DNA of 64,000 nt, taken from DASUPK01 sp963743575. Lineage in GTDB: Bacteria > Actinomycetota > Thermoleophilia > Solirubrobacterales > 70-9. The DNA lies in contig CAVUQC010000007.1 of the NCBI GenBank assembly GCA_963743575.1, positions 1,488,001-1,552,000 of the forward strand, in the 5' to 3' direction. The notes under the pieces are model-generated. The model was not told where the DNA came from. It made no database searches and was given only the letters and a program-made list of their open reading frames with translations. Made by a program: the position numbers and the translations under genes. This document shows positions 7,952-16,359 of the stretch, piece after piece (positions within the stretch are counted from its first letter, which is position 1; each line of letters begins with the position of its first letter).

Positions 7952-8599
7952 ATGCAAGTCGCCTACCTGCTCTACGACCGGTTCACCGCCCTCGACATCA
8001 CCGGGCCGCACGACGTCCTCAACTCGGTCCCCGGCAACGACGCCATCTTCGTCGCCGAGGAGGCCGGCCCGATCCGCAACGAGTCGGACACGCTCTCGAT
8101 GGTGGCCGACGCGTCCCTCGACGAGGTGACGAGCCCGGACATCGTGGTCGTGCCCGGAGGCTTCGGCAACCGGATGCTGCTCGAGCACGAGCCGCTGCAC
8201 GAGTGGATCCGCGGCGTGCACGAGACCAGCTCCTGGACGACCTCTGTCTGCACCGGATCGCTTCTGCTGGCGGCGGCGGGTCTGCTCGACGGTGCTCCCG
8301 CGACCACCCACTGGCTGGCGCGCGACGTGCTCGCCGAGCTGGGGGCGAAGCCCGTCCCCGACCGGATCGTGGAGCACGGCAAGATCGTCACGGCCGCCGG
8401 TGTCTCGTCGGGGATCGACATGGCCCTCCACCTGGTCACCGAGATCAACGGCCCGGAGGTAGCTCAGGCGGTGCAGCTCGGCATCGAGTACGACCCGCAG
8501 CCTCCGCACGACGCCGGGGCACCGGAGAAGGCCCCGCCCGAGATCGTCGAGCTCGTCCGGGCGGCATTCGAGGCCCAGGAGGCGACGACCGCCGGGTAG
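7952..8599 (+). CDS. DJ-1/PfpI family protein
   Basis: This 215-residue protein starts at an ATG preceded by GAGGAG, 11 bases after the GlxA-type regulator, so the pair forms an operon. It resembles the regulator's sensor domain: MQVAYLLYDRFTALDITGPH against LAFPGVQPLDVIGP, and TTSVCTGSLLLAAAGLLDG against VTSVCSGAFLLARAGLLEG. The nucleophile cysteine, a TTHW segment and GVSSGIDMALHLV are all present. Related proteins include isonitrile hydratase, glyoxalase III-like and amidase enzymes. Which of these applies cannot be decided, so the general family name is safest. The C-terminus carries a Pro/Glu-rich helix. Confidence 0.88.
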   Translation: MQVAYLLYDRFTALDITGPHDVLNSVPGNDAIFVAEEAGPIRNESDTLSMVADASLDEVTSPDIVVVPGGFGNRMLLEHEPLHEWIRGVHETSSWTTSVCTGSLLLAAAGLLDGAPATTHWLARDVLAELGAKPVPDRIVEHGKIVTAAGVSSGIDMALHLVTEINGPEVAQAVQLGIEYDPQPPHDAGAPEKAPPEIVELVRAAFEAQEATTAG

Positions 8600-8659
8600 C
8601 CCTTCCCACGCGCCACGGGCCGGATGTGCTCGTGGCGCCCCTGCATCTACGATTCCGCT

Positions 8660-10060
8660 GTGAATCCCCCGGCCACCACGGCGCTGATCATGGCCGCCGG
8701 ACAGGGCACGCGGATGCGTTCGGCCGTGCCCAAGGTCCTGCACGAGGTCTGCGGTCGGCCGATGATCGCCTGGCCCGTCCTCGCCGCCCGCGAGGCCGGC
8801 GCCGGCCGGATCTGCCTGATCGTCTCGCCGGAGCACGATCTGTCGCCCGCCCTGCCCGAGGGAACCGAGACGGTCACGCAGCCCGTGGCCGATGGCACTG
8901 GCGGGGCGCTGCGTGCCGCGGCCGACGTCGTCCGCGACTCGGACACGGTCCTGGTCCTCTCCGGGGACACGCCGCTGCTCAGCGCCGAGGAGATCTCCGG
9001 GTTGCTGGAGGCGCACTCCGCTGCAGGCGCGGCCGCGACGATGATGACCACCGAGCTCGATGACCCGGGCACCTTCGGCCGCGTCATCCGCACCGTGGAC
9101 GGCGAGGTCCAGAGGATCGTCGAGGCCAAGAAGCCCGGCGATGCCACCGAGGAGGAGCTCCAGGTGAAGGAGGTGAACGCGGGCACCTACGCGTTCTCCG
9201 GACCCGCCCTGGCCAAGGCGCTCGACGGGCTGACCAACGACAACGCTCAGGGCGAGTACTACCTGCCGGACGTCCTGCCGCTGATCGGCGAGCAGGGCGG
9301 CAAGGTGATCGCCCATCTGATCGGAGACCCTGCGGTCAACCTCGGGATCAACGACCGCGCGGACCTCGCCCGGGTGACCGAGGAGGCCCGCCGGCGAATC
9401 AACCTGGCCCACATGCGCGCCGGGGTCACGATCGAAGACCCGGGATCGACCTGGATCGACGCCGACGTGCGGATCGAGCCCGACGCGACGATCCTGCCCG
9501 GCACCTTCCTCCGCGGCGGCACCGCGATCGGGTCAGGCAGCACCGTCGGTCCGATGACCACACTGATCGACTCGATGGTCGGCGAGCGCGCAACCGTCAT
9601 CCACTCCTACCTGACCGGCTGCGAGGTGGGCGACGAGGCCAGGGTCGGTCCGTTCAGCTACCTGCGGCCGGGGGCCCGGATCGGCGAGGGCGCCAAGGCG
9701 GGGACCTTCGTGGAGATCAAGAACTCGGACATCGGCCGAGGCGCCAAGGTCCCGCATCTCTCCTACATCGGCGACGCCGAGGTGGGGGAGGGGACCAACC
9801 TCGGGGCCACCACCGTGACCGCGAACTACGACGGGCGAAACAAAAATCGCACCAAGATCGGGAAGAACGTTCATACCGGGGTTGACACCACCTTCGTCGC
9901 TCCCGTAGAAGTCGGCGACGACGCATACACTGGGGCCGGGTCGGTCATCGCCGACGACATTCCTCCTGGTGCGTTGGGAATTTCGAGGGCAGACCAGAAG
10001 AACGTCGAGGGCTACGCGGCGAAGAAGGACAAGGAATCGAGCGAGGGAGAAGACTCGTGA
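8660..10060 (+). CDS. glmU: Bifunctional N-acetylglucosamine-1-phosphate uridyltransferase / glucosamine-1-phosphate acetyltransferase
   Basis: The protein has 466 residues from the GTG at 8660 (VNPPATTALIMAAG). The N-terminal uridyltransferase domain has the nucleotide-binding signature MAAGQGTRMRSAVPKVLHE, with VLSGDTPLL and QGEYYLPDVLP later. The C-terminal half is a left-handed beta-helix acyltransferase with hexapeptide repeats and the active-site stretch HLSYIGDAEVGEGTNLG, then TVTANYDGRNKNRTKIG. It makes UDP-GlcNAc from GlcN-1-P, acetyl-CoA and UTP for peptidoglycan precursors in the cytoplasm. Its length is normal for GlmU. The stop codon overlaps the GTG start of prs by 4 bases (GTGA), the classical glmU-prs arrangement. 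Confidence 0.97.
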   Translation: MNPPATTALIMAAGQGTRMRSAVPKVLHEVCGRPMIAWPVLAAREAGAGRICLIVSPEHDLSPALPEGTETVTQPVADGTGGALRAAADVVRDSDTVLVLSGDTPLLSAEEISGLLEAHSAAGAAATMMTTELDDPGTFGRVIRTVDGEVQRIVEAKKPGDATEEELQVKEVNAGTYAFSGPALAKALDGLTNDNAQGEYYLPDVLPLIGEQGGKVIAHLIGDPAVNLGINDRADLARVTEEARRRINLAHMRAGVTIEDPGSTWIDADVRIEPDATILPGTFLRGGTAIGSGSTVGPMTTLIDSMVGERATVIHSYLTGCEVGDEARVGPFSYLRPGARIGEGAKAGTFVEIKNSDIGRGAKVPHLSYIGDAEVGEGTNLGATTVTANYDGRNKNRTKIGKNVHTGVDTTFVAPVEVGDDAYTGAGSVIADDIPPGALGISRADQKNVEGYAAKKDKESSEGEDS

Positions 10061-11085
10061 GCACCATCGAGCAGCCTCACCCGATGTCGGAGATCGTCCA
10101 GGACTACCGCAAGCGCCTGATGCTGTTCGGTGGCCGTGCGTCCGGCGAGCTCGCGTCCAACATCGCCCGCCATCTGGCCGTCGACCTGGGCGACGTCACC
10201 CTGAAGACCTTCTCCAACGGAGAGGTCTACTGCCGCTACGAGGAGTCGATTCGCGGCGCCGACGTCTTCATCGTCCAGTCGACCGCCGCCAACGAGATCG
10301 AGGGGATGACCCCGAACGACGCGTTGATGGAGCTGCTGGCCATGATCGACGCGGCGCAGGGCGCCTCCGCCCACCGGATCATCGCGGTGATGCCCTGGTA
10401 CGGCTACGCGCGCCAGGACAAGAAGTCGGCGCCGCGCGAGCCCATCTCGGCCCGCATCGTCGCCAAGTGCCTGGAGGGGGTGGGCGTCGACCGCGTTCTC
10501 ACCATGGACCTTCACGCCGGCCAGGTCCAGGGCTTCTTCCACGTCCCCCTGGATCACATGACGGCGATGCCCATGCTGGCGCAGTACGTCGCCGACATGG
10601 GCTTCGACGAGGAGCTGGTGATCGTCTCCCCGGATGCCGGCCGCGTGAAGACCGCGCGCAACTTCGCCCGGAAGATCGGCACGCACTGGGCCGTGATGGA
10701 AAAGGAGCGGCCCGCGCAACAGGTCGCCGAGATCGGCTACGTCGTCGGTGAGGTGAAGGACAAGACCGCCGTCCTCGTCGACGACATGATCGACACGGCC
10801 GGGACCCTCACCGCCGCGGCCCAGACGGTTCTCGACGAGGGCGCCAAGCGAGTGCTCGCGGTCGCCACCCATGGCGTCTTTTCAGGCCCCGCATACGAGC
10901 GCCTGGCCCAGGAGAACTCGGGCATCGAGCGGATCGTCGTCACCGACACCATGCCCCAACGCCCGGGCGCTCCGGACAACATCACCGTGATCTCCGCCGC
11001 CCAGACGCTGGCGGACTCGATGCGGCGCATCTTCACCGACGACTCGGTCTCCGAAATCTTCGCCGGCGAGAACCAGCTCTTCTAA
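10057..11085 (+). CDS. prs: Ribose-phosphate pyrophosphokinase
   Basis: This 342-residue protein makes PRPP from ribose-5-phosphate and ATP for nucleotide, histidine and tryptophan synthesis. Diagnostic motifs are FSNGEVYCRYEESIRG, the catalytic-loop region MPWYGYARQDKKSAPREPIS, DLHAGQVQGFFHVP and the PRPP-binding loop VLVDDMIDTAGTLTAA. It starts at a GTG overlapping the end of glmU by 4 bases, so the two are translationally coupled. Length and motifs fit class I Prs. A small inverted element related to one downstream of csrA follows the stop codon. Confidence 0.97.
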   Translation: MSTIEQPHPMSEIVQDYRKRLMLFGGRASGELASNIARHLAVDLGDVTLKTFSNGEVYCRYEESIRGADVFIVQSTAANEIEGMTPNDALMELLAMIDAAQGASAHRIIAVMPWYGYARQDKKSAPREPISARIVAKCLEGVGVDRVLTMDLHAGQVQGFFHVPLDHMTAMPMLAQYVADMGFDEELVIVSPDAGRVKTARNFARKIGTHWAVMEKERPAQQVAEIGYVVGEVKDKTAVLVDDMIDTAGTLTAAAQTVLDEGAKRVLAVATHGVFSGPAYERLAQENSGIERIVVTDTMPQRPGAPDNITVISAAQTLADSMRRIFTDDSVSEIFAGENQLF

Positions 11086-11095
11086 GCGGCCGCTT

Positions 11096-11123
11096 GTGGC
11101 CGCGACCTTACGGCGAAGCCGTC
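11096..11123. repeat. Dispersed intergenic repeat, copy A
   Basis: The reverse complement of this 28-base segment matches 34133-34160 at 25 of 28 positions. It shares the core GACGGCTTCGCC with 3409-3420. It lies between prs and the convergent lipoprotein gene. The core can fold with the neighbouring GC-rich bases but has no U-tract. Confidence 0.55.
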
Positions 11124-11126
11124 TTT

Positions 11127-11525
11127 TCAGCCGCCTGGGCCGCCCAGGCCCGAGACCTTCCACTCGCCACCCTGGCGGGTGAGCTGCAGCTGGATCGGCG
11201 CGATCGCGTTCGCGATATTGCCGCCGACTCGGGCTTGGATCGTGGCGGTGGCCTGGTTGCCGTGCTGGACGACGCGAATCACCGTCAGGTCCGTGGCGGT
11301 CCCCGAGGTCTGCTCCTTGACGAATCCCACGCAGTTCGGCGTACGCAGTTGCTGAATCAGCTGCTGGCTGTAGAGCTCGCAGACCTTCGCCGCGTCGCCG
11401 GAGTTGCGGGCGCTGACGTAAGCGTCGGCGACCTCCCTGGCGGTCTGCGGGCCGCTGCTTCCGCCCCCGCCGCAGCCCGCGATCAGGGCCGCGACCAGCG
11501 CTCCGGCGATCCAGGCGCGTCTCAT
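11127..11525 (-). CDS. Small secreted lipoprotein, unknown function
   Basis: The protein has 132 residues from the ATG at 11525 (MRRAWIAGALVAALIAGCGG). That start gives a textbook lipoprotein signal with the lipobox LIAGC, so the longer in-frame extension is unlikely. The mature part begins with a Gly/Ser linker and then has REVADAYVSARNSGDAAKVC and CVGFVKEQ, with a later strand-rich part ending in LTRQGGEWKVSG. That layout resembles NTF2-like or DUF4878-type extracytoplasmic proteins; this is inference. It is convergent with prs, and its start is 46 bases from the divergent GDPD gene. Confidence 0.75.
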   Translation of the reverse strand: MRRAWIAGALVAALIAGCGGGGSSGPQTAREVADAYVSARNSGDAAKVCELYSQQLIQQLRTPNCVGFVKEQTSGTATDLTVIRVVQHGNQATATIQARVGGNIANAIAPIQLQLTRQGGEWKVSGLGGPGG

Positions 11526-11571
11526 CGGTCCAGAGTCAATCATCCGGATCAAACGTCTAGTGTGCGCCGCC

Positions 11572-12384
11572 ATGCCAGCCAAGCCCAAGGAAGAGAAAAA
11601 AGACAGAAAGGACGCCCCCGAGAAGGCGCCCGAGCAGTCCCCTGACTCGGCTCGCAAGTACCGCCGGATCGGTCACAAGGGCGCCGACGCGATCGTCGCC
11701 GGAAACACGCCCGAGAGCTTCGACGCTGCCGTCGAGCATGGAGTCGACATGGTCGAGCTCGACGTCCTGCGCGAGCAGGAGGGGAGGCTGATCGTCGCCC
11801 ACGACTTCGACGACGCCCTTCGCCGGCGGCCTATGGACCTCACCGAGGCGCTCGACCTGTTCCTGGAGCCCCCGCTCGACGAGGTCGAGATCGACTGCGA
11901 CCTGAAGCTCGCCGGTCGCGAGGCTGAGCTCGCCGGTGCGCTCGCGGGCCGCGGCCTGCTCGACCGCGCGATGGTCTCCACCCAGGAGATCGACAGCCTT
12001 CGCAAGCTGCGTCAGCTCGAACCCGATCTTCGCCTGGGCTGGACCTACCCGAAGACGAAGCGGGACTGGACCCAGTACGGCTGGGCGAAGCCGGCCCTGC
12101 GAGCCGGCCTATCCGCGCTCCGGCACCGCTATCCGAGCATCCTGGCCAAGCAGGCGCCGGACCTCCAGGTGAACGCCGTCTGGGTCTTCCACCCGATCAT
12201 CACCCAGAAGGCCGTGGACGTCGCCCATGATCTCGGCCTCGAGCTGATGGCCTGGACCGTGGACGATGCGGAGCGCATCCGGGAGCTGCTCGCCATGGGG
12301 GTGGACGGGATCTGCTCGAACGATCCGAGGCTCTTCGAAGTGGCCGAGGGCGAGCCCGAGCCGGCGCTGGAGAAGAAGGACTAG
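11572..12384 (+). CDS. Glycerophosphodiester phosphodiesterase family protein
   Basis: The protein has 270 residues from the ATG at 11572; an in-frame GTG lies at 11560. After a Lys/Glu-rich N-terminal 25 residues comes the GDPD barrel: RRIGHKGADAI, NTPESFDAAVEHGVDMVELD, LIVAHDFDD and the late AWTVDDAERIRELLAMGVDG with ICSNDP. The first His, the Glu-x-Asp pair and the later His are the expected catalytic and metal residues. The family hydrolyses glycerophosphodiesters to glycerol-3-phosphate and an alcohol. No signal peptide is seen. The stop codon shares the palindrome CTAG (12381-12384) with the stop of the convergent AarF gene. Confidence 0.88.
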   Translation: MPAKPKEEKKDRKDAPEKAPEQSPDSARKYRRIGHKGADAIVAGNTPESFDAAVEHGVDMVELDVLREQEGRLIVAHDFDDALRRRPMDLTEALDLFLEPPLDEVEIDCDLKLAGREAELAGALAGRGLLDRAMVSTQEIDSLRKLRQLEPDLRLGWTYPKTKRDWTQYGWAKPALRAGLSALRHRYPSILAKQAPDLQVNAVWVFHPIITQKAVDVAHDLGLELMAWTVDDAERIRELLAMGVDGICSNDPRLFEVAEGEPEPALEKKD

Positions 12385-13919
12385 ACCTTGGTGGCGAGGC
12401 CGGGCGTCTGTCTGGTGCCGCGCCTCTCGAAGTAGCGCCACTCGGCCTCCCCCAGCACAGTCGAGGGCGGCTCCGCGTACACCCACTCGCGCATGATCCG
12501 GTGCCAGTTGGCCGTCGCTCGCAGCTGTGCAAGGACCGCCAGCAGTCCCGTCTCCATCCGGCGCCCCATCAGCTCGTCGGCCGGCAGGCTCTCCTTGCGG
12601 ACCAGATCGAAGAAGTCAGAACGCGGGTCGGAGGTCACCTCGATCATCTTCATGACCCGCTTCGGGCTGATCTGGACCTCGCCGTCCTCGAGGTACCACC
12701 CGCCCACCATCTTCACGTGTTTCATGAGGCGCTCCGCGTCGACGCGGCTGGGGTCGTTGACGAAGCCGAGGTCGTGCAGCGCCGCGCGCAGCTCCTCCGG
12801 ATCGTCCCGGCCGGCGGCGTCGACCGCCCGCTGCTCCAGCTGGATCTGCTGCGTCGTGACCCGCTTCGTCATCCCGAAGTCCAGGAATGCGACCCGGCCG
12901 TCCTCCATCAGCAGGTAGTTGCCGGGATGGGTGTCCGCGTTGAAGTGCTGCAGGTGGTAGATCGAGCCGAAGCAGAAGCGGTAGACGATCTCGCCGAAGA
13001 TGTCGCGCTCGTCCTGCTCGAGCTCCTTGACCTCGTCGAAGCCGCGGCCCTCGACGTAGTCGGAGACCAGCACGCGCCGGCGAGACAGTCGCGAGTGGAC
13101 CTTCGGGACGAAGATGAACGGGTGGCCGTCATAGGCGCGGGCGAAGTTTCGCTGGTTCTGCGCCTCGAACTCGTAGTCGAGCTCCTCGAGGACGCGCTCG
13201 CGCAGCTCTGAGGCCACGGCCTTGGCGTCGAGCCCCGGCGCAAGGACCCGGGCGAGCCGCACCAGGATCCCGGCGTTGGCCACATCCGATTCGAGCGCGT
13301 CGGCGATTCCGGGGTATTGGATCTTGACCGCCACCGGGGTGCCGCCGTGCAGCGTCGCGCGGTGGACCTGCCCGATGGACGCCGCCGCGAAGGCCTCCTC
13401 CTCGATGGAGGCGAAGACGCTCTCGGGCCGCTCGTCGTATTCCTCTTCCAGAACCGTGCGGACCTGCTCCCACGGCATCGCCGGGGCGCGGGTACGGAGC
13501 TTGGCGAGCTGCTCCTGGTAGATCTCTCGGTACTCGGGGGGCAGGAAGTCGACGTCGATGAAGGAGGCCATCTGGCCGATCTTCATCGCCGCCCCCTTCA
13601 TCTCTCCGAGGACCGAGGCCATCTTGAGGGCCGTCTCGAGGTGCCGCGACTCGAGGCGCTCCTGCGCCTTCTCGTCGGAGCGGACGACGTTGGCCGCGGC
13701 TGTCCCGGCGTAGCGGGTGGCCTGGCCGCCGATCGCAGTGCCGAGCTTGGCGGAGCGCCCGATCCGCGTCTGCGGGATCTTTCGCTCCTGCTGGTCCGGC
13801 TCCTCGGGCTTGACCCGCGGCCGGTTGCTCAGATCCGCGCGCAGGACCTGGATCGCCCAGTTCTGGTTTTCCTCGCGCTTTTCCTGCTCAGATCGGTCTG
13901 GGTCTCGGTCGCTGCCCAT
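12381..13919 (-). CDS. AarF/UbiB/ABC1 atypical kinase family protein
   Basis: This 512-residue protein shows the ABC1/UbiB signatures. The KxGQ motif is MKGAAMKIGQMASFID near residue 110. The Ala-rich loop is AAASIGQVHRATL. The Lys motif is VAVKIQYPG. The catalytic and metal motifs are HFNADTHPGNYLLM and VAFLDFGMTKRV. Family members are protein-kinase-like ATPases needed for isoprenoid quinone synthesis in Gram-negatives; in actinobacteria the substrate is unknown. A charged, Gln-rich N-terminal tail of ~45 residues precedes the domain. No C-terminal membrane helices are obvious, unlike E. coli UbiB. It overlaps the convergent GDPD gene by 4 bases. Confidence 0.9.
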   Translation of the reverse strand: MGSDRDPDRSEQEKREENQNWAIQVLRADLSNRPRVKPEEPDQQERKIPQTRIGRSAKLGTAIGGQATRYAGTAAANVVRSDEKAQERLESRHLETALKMASVLGEMKGAAMKIGQMASFIDVDFLPPEYREIYQEQLAKLRTRAPAMPWEQVRTVLEEEYDERPESVFASIEEEAFAAASIGQVHRATLHGGTPVAVKIQYPGIADALESDVANAGILVRLARVLAPGLDAKAVASELRERVLEELDYEFEAQNQRNFARAYDGHPFIFVPKVHSRLSRRRVLVSDYVEGRGFDEVKELEQDERDIFGEIVYRFCFGSIYHLQHFNADTHPGNYLLMEDGRVAFLDFGMTKRVTTQQIQLEQRAVDAAGRDDPEELRAALHDLGFVNDPSRVDAERLMKHVKMVGGWYLEDGEVQISPKRVMKMIEVTSDPRSDFFDLVRKESLPADELMGRRMETGLLAVLAQLRATANWHRIMREWVYAEPPSTVLGEAEWRYFERRGTRQTPGLATKV

Positions 13920-13996
13920 GGTCTCCCGTCATTTTCTATCCTGCCGCCCGAGCGTAGCTGCCCAATCCGATCCGCCGGGTGCGTACTCTCACAGTC

Positions 13997-14716
13997 ATGG
14001 CACAGAGTCGAGCGACACTCAAGGTATCCCCGCGCGAGATCTTCGGGTCGCGGGCAACACGCCGCCTGCGCAAGGACGGCTTGGTCCCCGGCGTGGTCTA
14101 CGGCCAGGGCGGCGAGGCCCGCCCGTTCCAGGTGCCGGCGCGCGAGCTCCGCACCGTACTGCTCGAGGGCCAGACCCTGCTCGACCTGGAGGTCGATGGC
14201 TCGGCCACCGTGCCGGTGGTGATCAAGGAGCAGCAGCACCACCCCGTGCGCGGCGAGGTCACCCATCTCGATTGCCTCGAGGTTCGCCTCGACGAGGAGA
14301 TCCAGTCCGAGGTCGCCGTCGAGCTCGAGGGGGCCGACAACGCGCCCGGAGTCCGCGAGGGCGGGGTGCTCGAGCACGTCACCCGCGAGATCACCGTCGA
14401 GGCTCTGCCGACCGAGATCCCGGAGCAGATCGTCGTCGACGTCTCCGCGATGGAGATCAACGACACGATCAACCTCGCCTCGGTCTCCATCCCCAGCGGC
14501 GTCAAGCTGATGGCCGAGGAGCCTGAGGAGATCACCATCGCCACCCTGAGCCCGCCGCGCGTCGAGGAGGAGCCCGAGCCGGAGCTCGAGGAGGAGGCCG
14601 AGCTCGTCGGCGAGGGCGAGGAGGCCGCCGAGGGCGAGGAAGCCCCAGAGGGCGACGGCGAACAGCCGGAAGCCGCCGAGGGCGACGGCGGCGGCGAGGA
14701 CTCCGGCGGCGAGTAG
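13997..14716 (+). CDS. rplY: 50S ribosomal protein L25 / general stress protein Ctc
   Basis: This 239-residue protein is the long CTC-type L25 that binds 5S rRNA. The N-terminal L25 domain (about 1-95) includes REIFGSRATRRLRKDGLVPG and VVYGQGGEARPF. The C-terminal TL5-type beta domain (about 100-185) includes SEVAVELEGADNAPGVREGG and VDVSAMEINDTINL. The last ~50 residues are an acidic Glu/Gly-rich tail. The start at 13997 (MAQSRATLKVS) fits the family; an in-frame ATG-proximal alternative at 13979 adds six residues. The stop overlaps the GTG of the next small gene by one base. It sits upstream of pth, the usual rplY-pth neighbourhood. Confidence 0.95.
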   Translation: MAQSRATLKVSPREIFGSRATRRLRKDGLVPGVVYGQGGEARPFQVPARELRTVLLEGQTLLDLEVDGSATVPVVIKEQQHHPVRGEVTHLDCLEVRLDEEIQSEVAVELEGADNAPGVREGGVLEHVTREITVEALPTEIPEQIVVDVSAMEINDTINLASVSIPSGVKLMAEEPEEITIATLSPPRVEEEPEPELEEEAELVGEGEEAAEGEEAPEGDGEQPEAAEGDGGGEDSGGE

Positions 14717-15024
14717 TGGGTCTTCTCGATCGCCTCTTCGGTCGGCGCAAAGGCGGATCGGGCGGCGGTCGCAATCGCGACGAGTCGATCCAGAACGTCC
14801 CGCCGACGGTGCCGGACAGTGGCTCGAGCGAGTCGCACCACTATGGCGGCCACGATGCGGGCGGCCAGCAGGATCAGTGGCAGGGGCAGCAGGATCAGTG
14901 GCAGGGGCAGCAGGATCCGGGGCAGCAGGATCCGGGGCAGCCGGCCGACTCCGGCGGCGGAGGCGGTGACTCCGGCGGCGGAGGCGACTCCGGCGGTGGC
15001 GATGGAGGCGGAGGCGGCGATTAG
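14716..15024 (+). CDS. Low-complexity Gly/Gln/Asp-rich small protein
   Basis: This 102-residue protein is encoded between L25 and peptidyl-tRNA hydrolase, starting at a GTG that shares one base with the L25 stop. The N-terminus MGLLDRLFGRRKGG is amphipathic and basic, like a membrane-surface or nucleic-acid anchor. Residues ~45-75 carry short tandem repeats of the form GQQDQW and GQQDPG; the DNA unit is GATCAGTGGCAGGGGCAGCA and close variants. The tail is almost pure Gly/Asp/Ser. I recognise no family. The nested position, with coupling to both neighbours, supports translation. The disordered composition suggests a flexible or phase-separating role, which is speculation. Confidence 0.55.
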   Translation: MGLLDRLFGRRKGGSGGGRNRDESIQNVPPTVPDSGSSESHHYGGHDAGGQQDQWQGQQDQWQGQQDPGQQDPGQPADSGGGGGDSGGGGDSGGGDGGGGGD

Positions 15025-15634
15025 CCGCTGGTCGCTGCGCCGACGCAAGGGTGGGGGAGAGGGAGACGATGAGCGCCCCGCCAGCCGCGCCGATGCGCTG
15101 ATCGTGGCCCTCGGAAACCCCGGCGACCGCTACGCGGGGACCAGGCACAACCTCGGCTTCGAGGTCGCCTCCGAGCTCTCCCGGCGCTGGGATCTGCCCA
15201 GGCCACGCAAGCGCTACGGCGGACTGATCAGCGAGGGCCGCATCGGGCCCGGCGGACCCAGGGTCGCGATCCTCACGCCGCAGACCTTCATGAACGAATC
15301 CGGATCGGCGGCAGGGCCCGCTCGCGGCGAGCTTGGCCTGGAACTCGATCACGTGATCGCGGTTCACGACGAGATCGATCTGCCCTTCGGCGAGGTGCGC
15401 AGCAAGGTCGGCGGCGGCGTCGCAGGCCACAACGGGCTGAAGAGCCTTGCCGAGGGTCTCGGTGGCAGGGACTTCTGGCGGGTGCGGGGTGGGGTGGGTC
15501 GGCCCGACAGCACCGACTCCGAGATCGTGTCCAGCTACGTGCTCGGGCGGTTCCGCGAACCGCGAGATGACGTGGGGAGACTGGTGCACGACTCGGCCGA
15601 CGAGGTCGAGCGGCTGGTGGAGGAGATGACCTGA
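15002..15634 (+). CDS. pth: Peptidyl-tRNA hydrolase
   Basis: Pth frees tRNA from prematurely released peptidyl-tRNA. The motifs are complete: VALGNPGDRYAGTRHNLGFE with the catalytic His, LTPQTFMNESG, HDEIDLPFGEVRSKVGGGVA and GHNGLKSLAEGL. The open frame begins upstream inside the low-complexity gene, but the Pth domain starts about residue 35. The ATG at 15002 is the only canonical start near it, giving 210 residues with a basic linker (SRWSLRRRKGGGEGDD) and a 23-base overlap with the previous gene. The stop overlaps the ATG of the next gene by one base, so rplY through the enoyl-CoA hydratase gene looks like one operon. Confidence 0.93.
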   Translation: MEAEAAISRWSLRRRKGGGEGDDERPASRADALIVALGNPGDRYAGTRHNLGFEVASELSRRWDLPRPRKRYGGLISEGRIGPGGPRVAILTPQTFMNESGSAAGPARGELGLELDHVIAVHDEIDLPFGEVRSKVGGGVAGHNGLKSLAEGLGGRDFWRVRGGVGRPDSTDSEIVSSYVLGRFREPRDDVGRLVHDSADEVERLVEEMT

Positions 15635-16359
15635 TGCCGTTGACCAGCTACACGGTCGATGAGAAGCAGGTCGCCCTGATCCGCCTGGAGCGCGCGGAGG
15701 CGCGCAACGCGATCAACACCCAGATGCTGGAGGAGCTCCTCGAGCACCTCGATCGCGCGAAGGGGGACCCGGATGCCAGGGTGGTGGTGATCTCGTCCAA
15801 CGACCACCTCGGCCTCTCGGCCGGGGCCGATGTGAAGGAGGAGCTCGAGGAGGACGGCCGGGTTCGCCGGATGGAGCTCTTCGCCCAGCTCTACGACGAG
15901 CTGACCGCCTTTCCCAAGCCGACCGTCGCAGCCTGCCATGGCTCGGTTGTGGGCGGGGGCGCCGAGATCGCGGTTGCCTGCGATCTGCGCGTGGGCGGAT
16001 CGAACCTCCGCTTGCGGTTCCCCGGGGCCGCGCTCGGCGTGCCGGTTGGCCCGGCGCGCCTCGTCAGCCTCTGCGGACTGGCGACGGCCAAGTACCTGCT
16101 GCTCACCTCGCGGAACGTGAGCGCCGATGAGGCGCTGCGGATGGGTCTGGTCCACCGCGTGGCGCCCGCGGCCGGCACGGAGGATGCGGCCCTCGACCTC
16201 GCGGCGGAGGTCGCCGCCCATCCGCCCGAGGCGGTCGCCCGCCTCAAGCAGATGCTGCACCGCTGGGACGGCGTGGTCGAGCGCTCGGCCGATGAGGGGC
16301 GCGGCCAAGTCGAATGGCAGCGCACCGGGCCGGGCCTGCCGCACCGCGAACGCAACTAG
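15634..16359 (+). CDS. Enoyl-CoA hydratase/isomerase family protein
   Basis: This 241-residue crotonase-fold protein has RLERAEARNAINTQMLEELL at the start. The oxyanion-hole loop LGLSAGADVKEEL replaces the usual FSAGAD region. The second oxyanion-hole motif is ACHGSVVGGGAEIAVACDLR, and MGLVHRVAP lies near the C-terminus. Glu in VVGGGAEIAVACD fits one hydratase catalytic position; the second is uncertain. It probably acts on an acyl-CoA in fatty acid or amino acid breakdown. The ATG overlaps the pth stop by one base. The stop shares a CTAG palindrome with the convergent cupin gene. Confidence 0.88.
   Translation: MPLTSYTVDEKQVALIRLERAEARNAINTQMLEELLEHLDRAKGDPDARVVVISSNDHLGLSAGADVKEELEEDGRVRRMELFAQLYDELTAFPKPTVAACHGSVVGGGAEIAVACDLRVGGSNLRLRFPGAALGVPVGPARLVSLCGLATAKYLLLTSRNVSADEALRMGLVHRVAPAAGTEDAALDLAAEVAAHPPEAVARLKQMLHRWDGVVERSADEGRGQVEWQRTGPGLPHRERN

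Noticed and set aside
14819..15001. Longer N-terminus for peptidyl-tRNA hydrolase
   Set aside because: This part is a frame-shifted reading of the Gly/Gln repeats and gives Arg/Ser/Gly low-complexity sequence unlike any Pth.
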